A stretch of 64,000 nt of DNA from Corynebacterium sp. (GTDB lineage Bacteria > Actinomycetota > Actinomycetes > Mycobacteriales > Mycobacteriaceae), in NCBI GenBank assembly GCA_030531005.1, contig JAUMTW010000003.1:1-64000 (forward strand), read 5' to 3'. Every line of letters begins with the position of its first letter. Position 1 is the first letter of the stretch. Of the stretch, positions 1 through 9,244 are shown one piece after another. The notes beneath the pieces were generated by a model. The model was not told the origin of the DNA and did no database searches. It saw only the letters and a list, made by a program, of their open reading frames with translations. The position numbers and the translations under genes are program-made.

Positions 1-161
1 GGCATATTCCAGATTTTCCCATCTACTCAGACGGAACAAAACCTGGGGCACTTCACTTGCCTGGCCATGTTTTACACAAAACTAGAGTGGAGTCAGGATA
101 TTTGCGTTGGCGAGGTGTACAAGAAAAGAATCCCCGGCTTGCAGCCGCGCCAGCAATACGA

Positions 162-206
162 AATCCCCTGGTTCGCGGAAGGATGCTGCTTGCGAACCAG
201 GGGATT
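162..206 (-). terminator. hairpin downstream of the ABC exporter gene
   Basis: Perfect 15-bp inverted repeat (arms 162-176 and 192-206, 15-nt loop) beginning 10 bases after the stop codon of the minus-strand exporter gene. There is no strong T-run on either side, so it is inferred as a terminator or 3' stabilising hairpin from position and stem strength. Confidence 0.55.
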
Positions 207-215
207 ATGGGAGAC

Positions 216-2081
216 TTAAGAATGAAAACCGTATTGCTTCAAACGCTGCTTGGCGGCAGAATTCGCATTTGCCGTAAGTTGCAGTAACTCTGAGTACAAC
301 CCGCCACTAGTGGCTAATTGATCGGGGCTTCCCATCTCCGCTATTTGGCCATGTTCTAGGGTGATGATGGTATCAACATCTGCAATGGTCGATAAGCGGT
401 GGGCAATCATAATTGTGGTGCGGCCTTGCATGAGATCTTCGAGGCCCGCTTGGACGGCGAGTTCTGAGCGGGTATCCAGGGCGGAGGTGGCCTCATCCAA
501 AATCAAGATCGGAGCATTCTTGAGCATGGCACGTGCAATTGCGATGCGCTGCTTTTGGCCACCAGATAAGCGCAGGCCACGCTCACCAATGATGGTGTCA
601 TAGTCATCGGGGAATTCCATGATGAACTCATGGGCGTTTGCACGCTTGGCTACCTCAATGATGTCTGCCTTCTTGGCCTCAGGGCGCGCGTAGGCAATAT
701 TCTCAGCAATCGTGCCTGAGAATAATGCGGGTTCCTGGAAAACCACCCCCACAGTGGCGCGTAATTGGGCCGCATCAATATCTGCTACATCGTGGCCGAA
801 TACTTTTAAGGATCCAGCCTGAGGTTGATATAACCCAAGCAGTAGGTTCACGATTGTGGACTTGCCACCACCGGATGCGGCAACTAAGGCAACTTGCTCA
901 TTGGCATGTGCGCTAAAGCTAATATCGCTGAGTACCTGTGGGGCTGTGCCTTCGTTTTCATCGGCATCATAGGCAAAGTCCACATGGGAAAACTCGATGA
1001 CCGGAATGTCGTGGTTTGCTGGAATCGGCTGCGGCGGAGTGGTATCTAGTTCTGGGAGGTGATCCATGCTGCGTGCGGCGACTAGCTGTCGATTGGCGGT
1101 GGGTTCCAAGGTCCGTTCCATGACCTCGAAGTAGTCGCGCGAACCGGCGATAGCTCGCTGGGAGGTATCCACAACCCAGCTCATCATCATCAGCGGCTGA
1201 CGAGCCATATTCACCAGCTGGATGAGCAGTACGAAGTCACCAATACTAAAGTGCCCCTCGAGAGTACGCAGGAATAAGATGAGGTAGATACCAAAGAACA
1301 TGAGGTTCATCGATGCGCCACGGGCAATATCCATAAGGTGCCAAAAACGCGACTGTACTCGGGTGGTTGCAACAGTGCGTTGGTAGTGCTCACCGAAAGT
1401 TTTCAGCTCTGGTACTTCAGTAACAAAGCTCTTCACAACCTTGACCTGGCCTACAGTTTCTGCGAAGCGGCCACCTGCTTGGTCAATCTCCGTATTCTTT
1501 TCGCCCTCCAACTTTTGCCAGCGCACACTGGTTCGCGCCGTGAGCCACATATAGATCGGGATGATCAGTACCAGCATCACAGCCAGCGGCCAATAATAGA
1601 AGGTGGCAATACCAAGCACAGCACCTAAGGTGACGAGCATGGGCAGAATGTTATTGCTCAACGTTTGTAAGGCCTGGGTCATCGTTGAGATAGAACGATC
1701 CAGGCGAGCAATGATGGTGCCGGTGATCTGGGTATCAAAATAGCGCTGCGGCATCGCAAGCAGCTGCGCGAAATAGCGGGTGGATAAAATCTGGCGTAAC
1801 CGCGCTGCTAGTACGTCACCGATATAACCACCAAGGTTGCTAAAAATGGTATTGGCTAGCTGGGTGAGCAGCAATAGTAGGGCCAGCCATAGGACATGGT
1901 GGCGGGCATCCTCCATGTTAGAGGTGCCATTGAGGGCATCCACAATAGTGTCGGTGGCATCACGAACGATGAAGGGTGTGGCGATCCCTAAGCAGGTGAT
2001 AATCAGTGCCGAGACAATGACACCGACATAGAGTGGCCATAAGGCCTTAGCACTTTGAAGAATACGTGCTACTTGATGCAT
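216..2081 (-). CDS. ABC exporter, fused membrane and ATPase domains
   Basis: A 621-residue half-transporter of the multidrug/lipid exporter type (ABC transmembrane type 1). The first 315 residues hold six hydrophobic segments; the ATPase domain starts near residue 360. Walker A is at 401-409 (AASGGGKST; the usual first glycine is alanine), the signature LSGGQ at 505-509 and Walker B ILILDE at 525-530, followed by the D-loop SALD and the switch histidine in IAHRLST. Such proteins work as homo- or heterodimers exporting hydrophobic compounds across the cytoplasmic membrane. No partner gene is adjacent, which favours a homodimer. The ATG at 2081 has only a weak ribosome site. The substrate cannot be told from sequence. 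Confidence 0.9.
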   Translation of the reverse strand: MHQVARILQSAKALWPLYVGVIVSALIITCLGIATPFIVRDATDTIVDALNGTSNMEDARHHVLWLALLLLLTQLANTIFSNLGGYIGDVLAARLRQILSTRYFAQLLAMPQRYFDTQITGTIIARLDRSISTMTQALQTLSNNILPMLVTLGAVLGIATFYYWPLAVMLVLIIPIYMWLTARTSVRWQKLEGEKNTEIDQAGGRFAETVGQVKVVKSFVTEVPELKTFGEHYQRTVATTRVQSRFWHLMDIARGASMNLMFFGIYLILFLRTLEGHFSIGDFVLLIQLVNMARQPLMMMSWVVDTSQRAIAGSRDYFEVMERTLEPTANRQLVAARSMDHLPELDTTPPQPIPANHDIPVIEFSHVDFAYDADENEGTAPQVLSDISFSAHANEQVALVAASGGGKSTIVNLLLGLYQPQAGSLKVFGHDVADIDAAQLRATVGVVFQEPALFSGTIAENIAYARPEAKKADIIEVAKRANAHEFIMEFPDDYDTIIGERGLRLSGGQKQRIAIARAMLKNAPILILDEATSALDTRSELAVQAGLEDLMQGRTTIMIAHRLSTIADVDTIITLEHGQIAEMGSPDQLATSGGLYSELLQLTANANSAAKQRLKQYGFHS

Positions 2082-2566
2082 AAAATGTGGTCTTTCGTCG
2101 AAGCAAAATCAGATGAACGAACCCCAATCTCCTACAGCCGGCATACATGGCATTGGGCTGGAAATAATAGCGGTGAGAAGTCGGTGAGCAAACTTGCTGT
2201 CAGCACTTCATAGCCGGAGGAAGGAATTGATGGTTCGGCAATGAGGGAAGTATAGGTGGTGAAGTAGGTTGAGTACCAAAATCATGGATCAACAATGGAC
2301 ATTCATAGCGGGCATCAACGATGGGTGCTGCGTCGATGGGTGCTGCGATGAACTGGCATCAAGGAGGGAATTTTCTAGCGGGCCTCTTTCGCTGGGGTTT
2401 CCTGCCTGGCAGGTTTGATTAGCGTGTTTTTGCCTGGGGAGTCTTTGGATTTGGGGGTTTGCTTGGGCAATGCATTCAGGTAGCATCGGCTGGCAGATGA
2501 GAGCGGGCAAAAGGTAGATAGGCCCGGAGTTGCACACCGAAACTTGGAAGTAAGAGGAATACGAAA
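2082..2566. other. non-coding gap between divergent genes
   Basis: 485 bases without a convincing gene; the open frames here lack ribosome sites and family resemblance. It must contain the divergent promoters of the exporter and the nitroreductase. A short imperfect tandem duplication of about 15 bases (cgatgggtgctgcg, starting at 2319 and 2334) is the only structured element seen. Confidence 0.5.
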
Positions 2567-3166
2567 ATGACAAATGACTTTTTGCTTGATGATGCCGCCC
2601 TAGACGCCTTATTTACTGAGGCGTATTCCACCACCGCCTTCGATGATCGACCGGTACCAGATGCTGTTTTAGAACGCGCAGTAGAGCTGATGAAATTTGG
2701 TCCAACCTGGATGAATTCACAACCCCTGCGAATCATTCGTATAAGCCAACAGCGTCGTGCTGCCGCCATTGCGAGCATGTGGGAGAGGAACCAACCCAAG
2801 GCGCAGGCGGCACCAGAGATTTTGCTCTTGGCCGCGGATACTAATTTCTACGAGTACCTGACTACCCAGGCTGGCTTGCGTGTTCAAGCTGCTCAAGAGC
2901 AATACGCCAAGGATCTCTCATTGCGGACTGAGATCGCCTTGCAATCAGCGAATTTGCAGGCTGGCTATCTACTCTTGGCCTTACGCAGCGCTGGCCTCGG
3001 CATTCGCCCCATCGGTGGCTATGATCCGAAACAGATCGCTGCCGAATATTTAGCCGAGGGTGAAGTACCATTGATGGTGTACTTGGTGGGGTATCCGGCA
3101 GCCGAAAATAGTCATAATCCGCGTGGACCTCGCTTGGAAACATCCAAGGTATATCGGGAAGACTAA
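2567..3166 (+). CDS. nitroreductase-family flavoprotein (RutE/malonic semialdehyde reductase-like)
   Basis: A 199-residue FMN-dependent oxidoreductase-like protein. The N-terminal AYSTTAFDDRPVPD, the FGPTWMNSQPLRI loop and the C-terminal LGIRPIGGYD match the RutE/HadB branch of the nitroreductase fold (FMN-binding, NAD(P)H-dependent reduction of small aldehydes or nitro compounds). The length is typical for that branch. The start is fixed by AGAGGA about 8 bases before the ATG. No rut pyrimidine-catabolism genes are nearby, so the physiological substrate is open and the call is at family level. Confidence 0.88.
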   Translation: MTNDFLLDDAALDALFTEAYSTTAFDDRPVPDAVLERAVELMKFGPTWMNSQPLRIIRISQQRRAAAIASMWERNQPKAQAAPEILLLAADTNFYEYLTTQAGLRVQAAQEQYAKDLSLRTEIALQSANLQAGYLLLALRSAGLGIRPIGGYDPKQIAAEYLAEGEVPLMVYLVGYPAAENSHNPRGPRLETSKVYRED

Positions 3167-3380
3167 TCCGGTTCCGCTGCTCCGGAGTCAAACTGGCGCC
3201 ACTGAGCATGTGCCCCACGGCAGTGCCGTCTGGCGTGTTAAGCTAGAGCAGATATAAATAATCACTTGAATGCACACGTGCAGTCGTAGGTGTGAAGGCA
3301 TGTACTACGGCAGATACGTACTTCACGATGCCCGGTGCTTTCTTGTAATTCTGGTAGCAACCCGCAGGATAGGAAAAGGT

Positions 3381-3890
3381 ATGGCAGGCCGAGCTTCGAA
3401 ATTACTCAGTGTCCTGGTGCTCAGCGCCACTCTTGGATTGGTGGCCTGTGGCAGTGATGACGCAGAGAACTCCGAGGCGACGGCTGCCACCACATCTACG
3501 GAGTCTGCCACCTTCGAGCCTAAAGATGTGGACACGAAAGTTGTCGAAAACATCAACTCCCCGGAGCGTGATGAAGGGCTCAACATCAACGTCGAGCTAC
3601 TATACACCGCATCGAACCAGCAGGGCAGTGGCAGCGTCATCTATGTGCTGGTTACCAATCGCAATGAGATGCCCTTGCCCAATGATGCTATTGGCCAGCC
3701 AACCTTGCGCGTTAGTGGCTCCGATGTATCCCCAGTTACCTCTGGCACCCAAGAACTAGATTTACCTTTAAAGCCAGGTGCTACAGTGAATCTAGCCTAC
3801 GCCTTTGATACCAGCTACAACAGCTTGTACGATGCCACCTTCACAATTGGCAACCTGGAATTTAGCGGTAATCTCAACAACGTGTCCTAA
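3381..3890 (+). CDS. secreted lipoprotein, DUF4352-like
   Basis: A 169-residue predicted lipoprotein. The start at 3381 is chosen over an upstream one at 3270 because AGGAAAAGG lies just before it and the protein then begins with a proper signal peptide: basic MAGRASK, a hydrophobic stretch, and the lipobox LVAC with the lipidated Cys at residue 23. A low-complexity Ser/Thr/Ala/Glu linker follows, then a beta-rich domain (residues about 50-165) with the pattern of DUF4352/immunoglobulin-like extracytoplasmic domains. It is probably anchored on the outer face of the cytoplasmic membrane. Function is unknown. It lies upstream of idi with a 39-base gap. Confidence 0.75.
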   Translation: MAGRASKLLSVLVLSATLGLVACGSDDAENSEATAATTSTESATFEPKDVDTKVVENINSPERDEGLNINVELLYTASNQQGSGSVIYVLVTNRNEMPLPNDAIGQPTLRVSGSDVSPVTSGTQELDLPLKPGATVNLAYAFDTSYNSLYDATFTIGNLEFSGNLNNVS

Positions 3891-3929
3891 ATCAAGTAGG
3901 TTAACCTTTCAAGCAAGCACGATTTTCGT

Positions 3930-4538
3930 ATGTCCTTTTCCCCACAGGATTCGAGTGCAGCACGGATTACTCCGTCAAGCACTGAAGAGCAGGTAGTGCT
4001 GCTCAATGCTGCCTATGAGCCAATAGGTACGTATCCCAAGGCATCAGTGCACACCAAAAACACTCCACTGCACCTGGCCTTTTCTTGCTACATCATTGAT
4101 GATGCCGGGGATCTCATCATTACCCGCCGGGCTCTAACGAAAGTTGCCTGGCCAGGGGTGTGGACGAACTCAGTCTGCGGGCATATCAGTCCGGGCGAAA
4201 CCCCCGAAGCAGCGATCCGGCGCCGCATTGCCTTCGAACTTGGCCTTCCTGTAGCCCAGCAAGGCGAGATCCGCGAGGTTCTGGCAAACTTTGAATATTA
4301 TGCCCGTGATGATTCTGGCGTAGTGGAATGGGAATTCTGCCCCGTTTATGTGATGAACTGCACCCAACCACTCGATTTTGCACCCAACAGGGCAGAGGTT
4401 GCTCGACTCGAGCGCTACCCGTTCGAGCAGGTCTTAGCTGCAGTACAAGCAACCCCTGCGGTGTATAGCCCATGGATGGTATCCCAGCTTGCTCATTCTG
4501 GATTAGTCCAAGCACTGCGTGAGGTATCTGCGCGATAA
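3930..4538 (+). CDS. idi: isopentenyl-diphosphate delta-isomerase, type 1
   Basis: A 202-residue NUDIX-fold enzyme interconverting isopentenyl and dimethylallyl diphosphate, the starter for polyprenyl carriers, menaquinone and carotenoids. Visible catalytic features: metal-binding His41 and His48, active-site Cys83 in SVCGHISPGE, and the paired glutamates Glu133 and Glu135 in VVEWEF that match the catalytic pair of the E. coli enzyme. Length is close to the family norm with a short N-terminal extension. The 3' end overlaps the convergent esterase gene by 46 bases, so both genes read through each other's last codons. Confidence 0.95.
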   Translation: MSFSPQDSSAARITPSSTEEQVVLLNAAYEPIGTYPKASVHTKNTPLHLAFSCYIIDDAGDLIITRRALTKVAWPGVWTNSVCGHISPGETPEAAIRRRIAFELGLPVAQQGEIREVLANFEYYARDDSGVVEWEFCPVYVMNCTQPLDFAPNRAEVARLERYPFEQVLAAVQATPAVYSPWMVSQLAHSGLVQALREVSAR

Positions 4539-5812
4539 ACTGGGAAATCCCGGGCCACCTCGGCTAAAACAGTTGCGGACTGTTTCGATTCGCCAGTGCG
4601 GATATTAATGACCTCAGTGTACAAAGCATCTGTACCCGCCTGTGGCCAACTCGGGAGTTGCCCATGGGCAAAGTTGCGCAAAATTCCATGGGTGCGCGCG
4701 ACTGCCTGAGGATGCGGATGCTTATTCGCATGGACCTCAACAGCAGGGATCAGCGGCACGGAGTGGAACAAGGGGGCGATCTCATCGCAGTGAAGTGCCT
4801 GAGTGAAGTAGATCAGCCATGTGCGGTGGTGGTGCTGGGCGGTTTGCGTAACAAAGCGGCGAAGCATCGTATTATTAATCAGTTCGCGCAGCCATAATTC
4901 AGCGGAATCCTCCACTTTGAACGAATAAGCCGCTCCCCAATTCTGATTGATTTTGCGGCGCAACCACTTTGGCACATACCAGGTTGTAATCCGCGGCAAG
5001 TCCATGGCATTGAGCTCTTTATCTGTACAGCTGACGATTAGATCCAAGTCAGCTAATTCCTCTGGATCAAAGGGGCAGGGACCTGCGGCCATGTCCGTGG
5101 GGATGTGCTTGATAAAGCGCTGCCAGCGCTGAGCGAATTTCTCTGGGTGATTCAGCGCCAACTTATTTAAGTGCTTACGCGTTAGTGGCACTTGCATACG
5201 GCGGCGCAGTGTAGTCGTACGCGTATTGATGTGCTTGCGCGGATACGCCGGAGAAAGGGCCCAGGCGCGTCGGAACATACCTTGATAGTGATCCTTGCGG
5301 CACAGCCATAATACGATGCCGCCACCTGCAGATTGGCCAGCAAGGGTGACATTCGTGGGATCCCCACCATAGGCTTCAATATTATCTTGCACCCAGCGCA
5401 AGGCTAAGGCACAGTCATCGATGCCTGGGTAGTGGTTGGGGTCACTATCACCGAATTGGATGAATCCTGGTGCGCCCAGGCGATAATCGCAAGCAACAAG
5501 AATCACGTCCTCTTGGGCGAATTGACGCCCGTCGTACCAGGTTTCGGTGCGATCGCCGAAACAGTAGGAGCCCCCGTGAATATAAAACACCACCGGAAGG
5601 TCTTGCCCGGAACGAGCATGTAAGGGGGTCGTAACCGTTAAGTGCAACTGCGTTGTGCGGTTGGCTGCCTCGTGATACTCGGCGCCGGCCGGAGCAATCG
5701 TTGCAGGGCTAAAGGGGCCATCCATAATGGCGTACACAATGGCGTCGTAGCGAATGGCGACAGGTTCATTGCTCTCGAAGGATTTCAGGGTAGTGCTTTG
5801 CGCGGTTGCCAT
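4493..5812 (-). CDS. type-B carboxylesterase
   Basis: A 439-residue alpha/beta-hydrolase of the carboxylesterase type B (PnbA) family. The oxyanion-hole motif HGG is at 79-81, the nucleophile is Ser161 in AGQSAGGG, and a probable catalytic His341 lies in ALHCDEIAPLF, which corresponds to the usual AxHGxEl motif. The C-terminal LPSWP is also family-typical. It is shorter than many members (about 500 residues). There is no signal peptide, so it is probably cytoplasmic. Substrate is unknown. The gene converges on idi with a 46-base coding overlap. Confidence 0.9.
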   Translation of the reverse strand: MATAQSTTLKSFESNEPVAIRYDAIVYAIMDGPFSPATIAPAGAEYHEAANRTTQLHLTVTTPLHARSGQDLPVVFYIHGGSYCFGDRTETWYDGRQFAQEDVILVACDYRLGAPGFIQFGDSDPNHYPGIDDCALALRWVQDNIEAYGGDPTNVTLAGQSAGGGIVLWLCRKDHYQGMFRRAWALSPAYPRKHINTRTTTLRRRMQVPLTRKHLNKLALNHPEKFAQRWQRFIKHIPTDMAAGPCPFDPEELADLDLIVSCTDKELNAMDLPRITTWYVPKWLRRKINQNWGAAYSFKVEDSAELWLRELINNTMLRRFVTQTAQHHHRTWLIYFTQALHCDEIAPLFHSVPLIPAVEVHANKHPHPQAVARTHGILRNFAHGQLPSWPQAGTDALYTEVINIRTGESKQSATVLAEVARDFPVYRADTSRSAWTNPE

Positions 5813-6039
5813 AAATGTATCCTAGCAATAGTGCAGTTCATGTCTGCTGGCAGAGAAAGTGCGCTTGATAGTTAGTATAAGCTGGGGCGCTGTGGTCGCT
5901 GGCAGCCAGGTATCGCGGTAGCACCAGTGTAGGAGACTCCCGAGTGTGGTGCCAAAGAATTTGGGTGCTTACCACTAGAATCGAAGGGAAAGTCCAACAG
6001 GCTGATGAGCAGGTAATCGTAGGAGGTGGGCGTGTAATC

Positions 6040-6273
6040 ATGATTGATACTCTCGATTCGTGGACCCAAACGCTAACCACCGCCAGTATGTGGGTGCAGA
6101 TCCCGGTTATCTTGGTTTTGCTGGTGCCCTTTTCGGCAGTGCTGTCTTTGGTCTGGCTGCGGTGTGTGGATTTAAGTTGCGCATTAATGCTTATAGCGCG
6201 CCAGCGGATACGAAATCGTGGGCGCCAGCTTGTGATAAAGCGTGCTGCAGAGGATGCCAGTGAGCGAGGCTGA
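6040..6273 (+). CDS. small hypothetical membrane protein
   Basis: A 77-residue protein (MIDTLDSWTQ...) with one long hydrophobic segment at residues about 18-50 and a basic, Arg-rich C-terminus, which suggests a membrane-anchored protein with a cytoplasmic tail. The start is well supported by AGGAGGTGGG at 6021-6030, nine bases before the ATG. I do not recognise a family. It lies between the esterase and malQ with another tiny membrane gene downstream, and the two may be related in function. Confidence 0.6.
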   Translation: MIDTLDSWTQTLTTASMWVQIPVILVLLVPFSAVLSLVWLRCVDLSCALMLIARQRIRNRGRQLVIKRAAEDASERG

Positions 6274-6459
6274 TACGCTGATAAAGGTGTGCTGCCAGGG
6301 AGTTATTTTTGAGCTCCGAGTAGTAGGATAGGCAGCAGTATCCACCTAGTGCCAGGCTCGTCAGTTGCTGGGGGAGCGGCAACGGAAAGTACGCCGCGAT
6401 CAACACAATAGGCATAGTAGACACAGTAAGCACAGTAGATAAAAAGGAATATAAATAGG

Positions 6460-6603
6460 ATGGCAAACCCCGAAGAGCTGCGCAAAGAGGATCAGCAGCT
6501 TCCCAAGCCCAAGCGTAACTATCCGCAATCCCGGGTTACCCAGGCCCTCTACCTACTGATCGCTTTGGTCTTTGTTGCATGGTTGCTCTCAATGCTGACG
6601 TAA
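6460..6603 (+). CDS. 47-residue single-span membrane protein
   Basis: A small gene encoding MANPEELRKEDQ, a Pro/Lys-rich linker, and then one membrane span (ALYLLIALVFVAWLLSML) ending at the C-terminus. AAAAGGA lies about 11 bases before the ATG, and the charged tail plus single helix is a coherent protein design. The stop codon is followed within 130 bases by a strong bidirectional terminator. Function is unknown; C-tail-anchored topology is inferred. Confidence 0.6.
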   Translation: MANPEELRKEDQQLPKPKRNYPQSRVTQALYLLIALVFVAWLLSMLT

Positions 6604-6731
6604 TTCGACATAATTCGCTGACAAGCGTGGACAACCAAACATACAACTAAGCCTGCGGGTAAGCCCGCAGATGATACGGGACTACACAAACGACTGCAGG
6701 CGTATCAGCCGTATCGTCCGCGAAGAAGCGA

Positions 6732-6763
6732 AACGCCGCACTGCCTTCAAGCAGTGCGGCGTT
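6732..6763 (-). terminator. bidirectional terminator after malQ
   Basis: Perfect 13-bp stem (arms 6732-6744 and 6751-6763, 6-nt loop) with pyrimidine-rich flanks on both strands. It lies 18 bases after the malQ stop and probably also stops transcripts coming from the small plus-strand genes. Confidence 0.85.
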
Positions 6764-6780
6764 CTTTCCTATCTCGAATG

Positions 6781-8919
6781 TTAGCGCTTGTTCGCAACAG
6801 CTAAGCGCTGGAAGGTTGTCGATTCGACAATATCCTCGATCAGTATTGGGGTTCCTTCGGGATTGCCGAGTGGAATGCACCAGTTCGGGTATTGCTCCTT
6901 GATAGTACCTGGCTGGTTTTGAGTGCGGCGCTCACCAACGAGATCCACCAAGGCAGCACACGTCAATGCCGATGGAGTGCCAGCAAGGAACTTGTGCAAG
7001 GCAGTGATTATTGCTTCGAAGTCACCGCGCTGATCACGCGGAACTCCTTCAAAGTGATCAGCCACTGGGGCATCTGGGCCGAAGTAGCCAGCCGCTCGGA
7101 CCGCATTAAGGAGGCGGGCTTGATCAGCGGCATCAATACCATCGATTTCTTCCAGTGGCATCTCCAATAAGCCAAGCTGTTCACGCAAGGTGAGGTGATC
7201 GCCTGCAAGATAGCCCAGTGCTGGAGGCATGTCGTGGGTGGTCAGCGAAGAAAGCGCAGCTACGCGGTAATCCTGCTGCGGCAAATCGCCTTCGAACCAC
7301 ATCACATTAGTTCCCATCACTCCCTTGGAGCCCAGTACATCGCGTACCCAAGGCTCGTAGGTGCCTAAGTCTTCACCGATGACGACTGCATTTGCACGCT
7401 CTGCCTCCAAGACAAGAATGCCAAGTAAGGCGTCAAAGTCGTAGTTTACATAGGTGCCAGTGGTAGGCGATTGCATACGTGGAATCCAGTACAAGCGGAA
7501 TAGACCTAGGATGTGATCAATTCGGATGCCACCTGCATGGCGCAACACAGTACGCAGGAGATCGCGCCATGGCATATAACCAATCTCAGCCAGGCGGTCT
7601 GGATGCCATGGGGGTTGTGACCAGTCCTGACCTTGTTGGTTGTAGCCATCTGGGGGTGCGCCCACGGATGCCTGTGGTGCTAGGATATCTGCGAGGTTGT
7701 TGGCATCCGCACCGCCAGGGTGAATGCCAACAGCTAAATCGGCCATAATGCCAATTTTCATACCAGCTGCTTGGGCGCGTGATTGGGCCGCCCCCAGTTG
7801 GGCATCACAGATCCACTGTAGCCACATGTAGAAGTCAGCAGAGGTTGCTATCTGATCGTCGAAGTGCGCTGCGGCACGCTCTGCACACCAGGTGGCGAAT
7901 TCTCTTAAACCTAAGCCTTCGCGCTCCTTGAATTCCAAGAACTCGTGCTCGCGTGCAGCATCGCGCTTGACCTGGTAGATCGCGCGCAAGGCTTCGAGTT
8001 TTGCCGCATAAATTGGGTTGCGATCCAGCTGCTCATTGCTGCGATTGCGGGCCTGGAACTTCTTGGCCAGGGCAGAAATCTTCTTCTGTTGCTTGGCAGG
8101 AAGATCGAGTGCCTCTGGTATATCCAGTACCGCAATGTACAGCGGATTATGGAAGCGGCGGGTGGTTGGCAAGTATGGAGAGTCCTCAATTGGCGGGAAG
8201 GGCTCCGCTGCATGGGTGGGGTTAATGAGCAAGAAATCAGCATCCGCGTGTTCAGCTAAGGTCTCTGCCAGATAGCCGAGATCACCGAAATCGCCAATGC
8301 CCCAGGACTGTTCAGAGCGTACAGAATACAGCTGCGCCATAACACCGGAAACTGGGTTGTCGCTGTAATAGTCGGTACTTGGCACGCGCGCTGGGGTGAC
8401 AATGAGGAAACAACTTGCACTTAAGTTATCAGATTCCATGATGATGGTATGCCAACCTAGTGGCGTATCCGCGGGGATTTCGAAGGTGGCTTCACCCCAG
8501 ATAACGCCCTCGATGGTACGTGGTGGCTCCCAGTTCTCGCGTTGGGGAACTGGGCGTACTTCGCCATCTTCTAAGGTGATTGAGACATGTGCCGGGCTGC
8601 CATCGTGGACGTGGACCGGAAATGTCTTGGGCTGGCCGGCGACAGCAACCACGCAACGAGGTAACGGCCGAGCAAATTCCGCATCGTGTCGGCGCTGTAA
8701 GGCAGCCCAGATTGCTTCTTCGCTCGGGTTCTCGGCTGCTATTGGCAGATCGCTGGTGGGGTCAGTTTCTGGCTCATTGCCGAAACGAACTCCGAGGGAG
8801 CGTAACGTTTTTATGATGGTGTCATCGCTGACAGCTACCGGATTTCCTTGGTAGTCCCGGTAGTCCGTGGATACGGAGTAGGCAGTGGCCAATTGGTTGA
8901 GGCTGTCGCGGTAGGTCAT
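6781..8919 (-). CDS. malQ: 4-alpha-glucanotransferase (amylomaltase)
   Basis: A GH77 enzyme of 712 residues that transfers alpha-1,4-glucan segments between maltodextrins in the cytoplasm. The catalytic motifs are present: nucleophile Asp in IRIDHILGL, acid/base Glu in VIGEDLGTY and the transition-state Asp in LTTHDMPP. The N-terminal 150 residues form the actinobacterial extension domain. The start at 8919 (MTYRDSLNQLA) is preferred because it resembles the usual N-terminus; an in-frame ATG at 8955 would add 12 residues. Neither has a clear ribosome site. It is monocistronic, ending at a strong terminator. Confidence 0.95.
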   Translation of the reverse strand: MTYRDSLNQLATAYSVSTDYRDYQGNPVAVSDDTIIKTLRSLGVRFGNEPETDPTSDLPIAAENPSEEAIWAALQRRHDAEFARPLPRCVVAVAGQPKTFPVHVHDGSPAHVSITLEDGEVRPVPQRENWEPPRTIEGVIWGEATFEIPADTPLGWHTIIMESDNLSASCFLIVTPARVPSTDYYSDNPVSGVMAQLYSVRSEQSWGIGDFGDLGYLAETLAEHADADFLLINPTHAAEPFPPIEDSPYLPTTRRFHNPLYIAVLDIPEALDLPAKQQKKISALAKKFQARNRSNEQLDRNPIYAAKLEALRAIYQVKRDAAREHEFLEFKEREGLGLREFATWCAERAAAHFDDQIATSADFYMWLQWICDAQLGAAQSRAQAAGMKIGIMADLAVGIHPGGADANNLADILAPQASVGAPPDGYNQQGQDWSQPPWHPDRLAEIGYMPWRDLLRTVLRHAGGIRIDHILGLFRLYWIPRMQSPTTGTYVNYDFDALLGILVLEAERANAVVIGEDLGTYEPWVRDVLGSKGVMGTNVMWFEGDLPQQDYRVAALSSLTTHDMPPALGYLAGDHLTLREQLGLLEMPLEEIDGIDAADQARLLNAVRAAGYFGPDAPVADHFEGVPRDQRGDFEAIITALHKFLAGTPSALTCAALVDLVGERRTQNQPGTIKEQYPNWCIPLGNPEGTPILIEDIVESTTFQRLAVANKR

Positions 8920-9244
8920 GGTTGTATTGTGGCATGCTTGCCATCGTTCCTGCATCTTATATTCAATACATTCGCCACCTTGGCATAAATGCCGAGAGCT
9001 GGGTATGTGGGTGAATAATAATTGTGGGTACCCACGTGCTTGTTGGTTGTTGATGACGAGGAGTATTTGTATGCGCGTCGGTATTTCGTTGGCTGCGGGA
9101 GTTCGGGCAGCAGTGCAGACGAAAAAACGGCCCTTACCTGGTCCGCCTACTCTGTGAGAGGACAGTCAGAGGGCAGTTAGGGGGTAAAGGCCGTGAATGG
9201 AGCTTCGATACTGCTGGTTTCGTAGGGCGCTAGCCCCGGGCGCG
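8920..9244. other. gap between malQ and the PLDc_N gene
   Basis: 325 bases. It contains the malQ promoter region and a 28-codon open frame at 9071-9157 with a good ribosome site (GAGGAG, 7 bases upstream), discussed as a finding. A 12-bp imperfect inverted repeat (9127-9138 with 9183-9194, one mismatch) could end the minus-strand transcript of the next gene. Nothing else is recognised. Confidence 0.4.

Noticed and set aside
2289..2573. 94-residue minus-strand frame upstream of the nitroreductase gene
   Set aside because: No ribosome site, irregular composition and overlap with the promoter region of the nitroreductase gene.
3895..3912. AGGTTAACCT palindrome before idi as a DtxR box
   Set aside because: It lacks the 19-base spacing and the central AGCCT core of DtxR sites.
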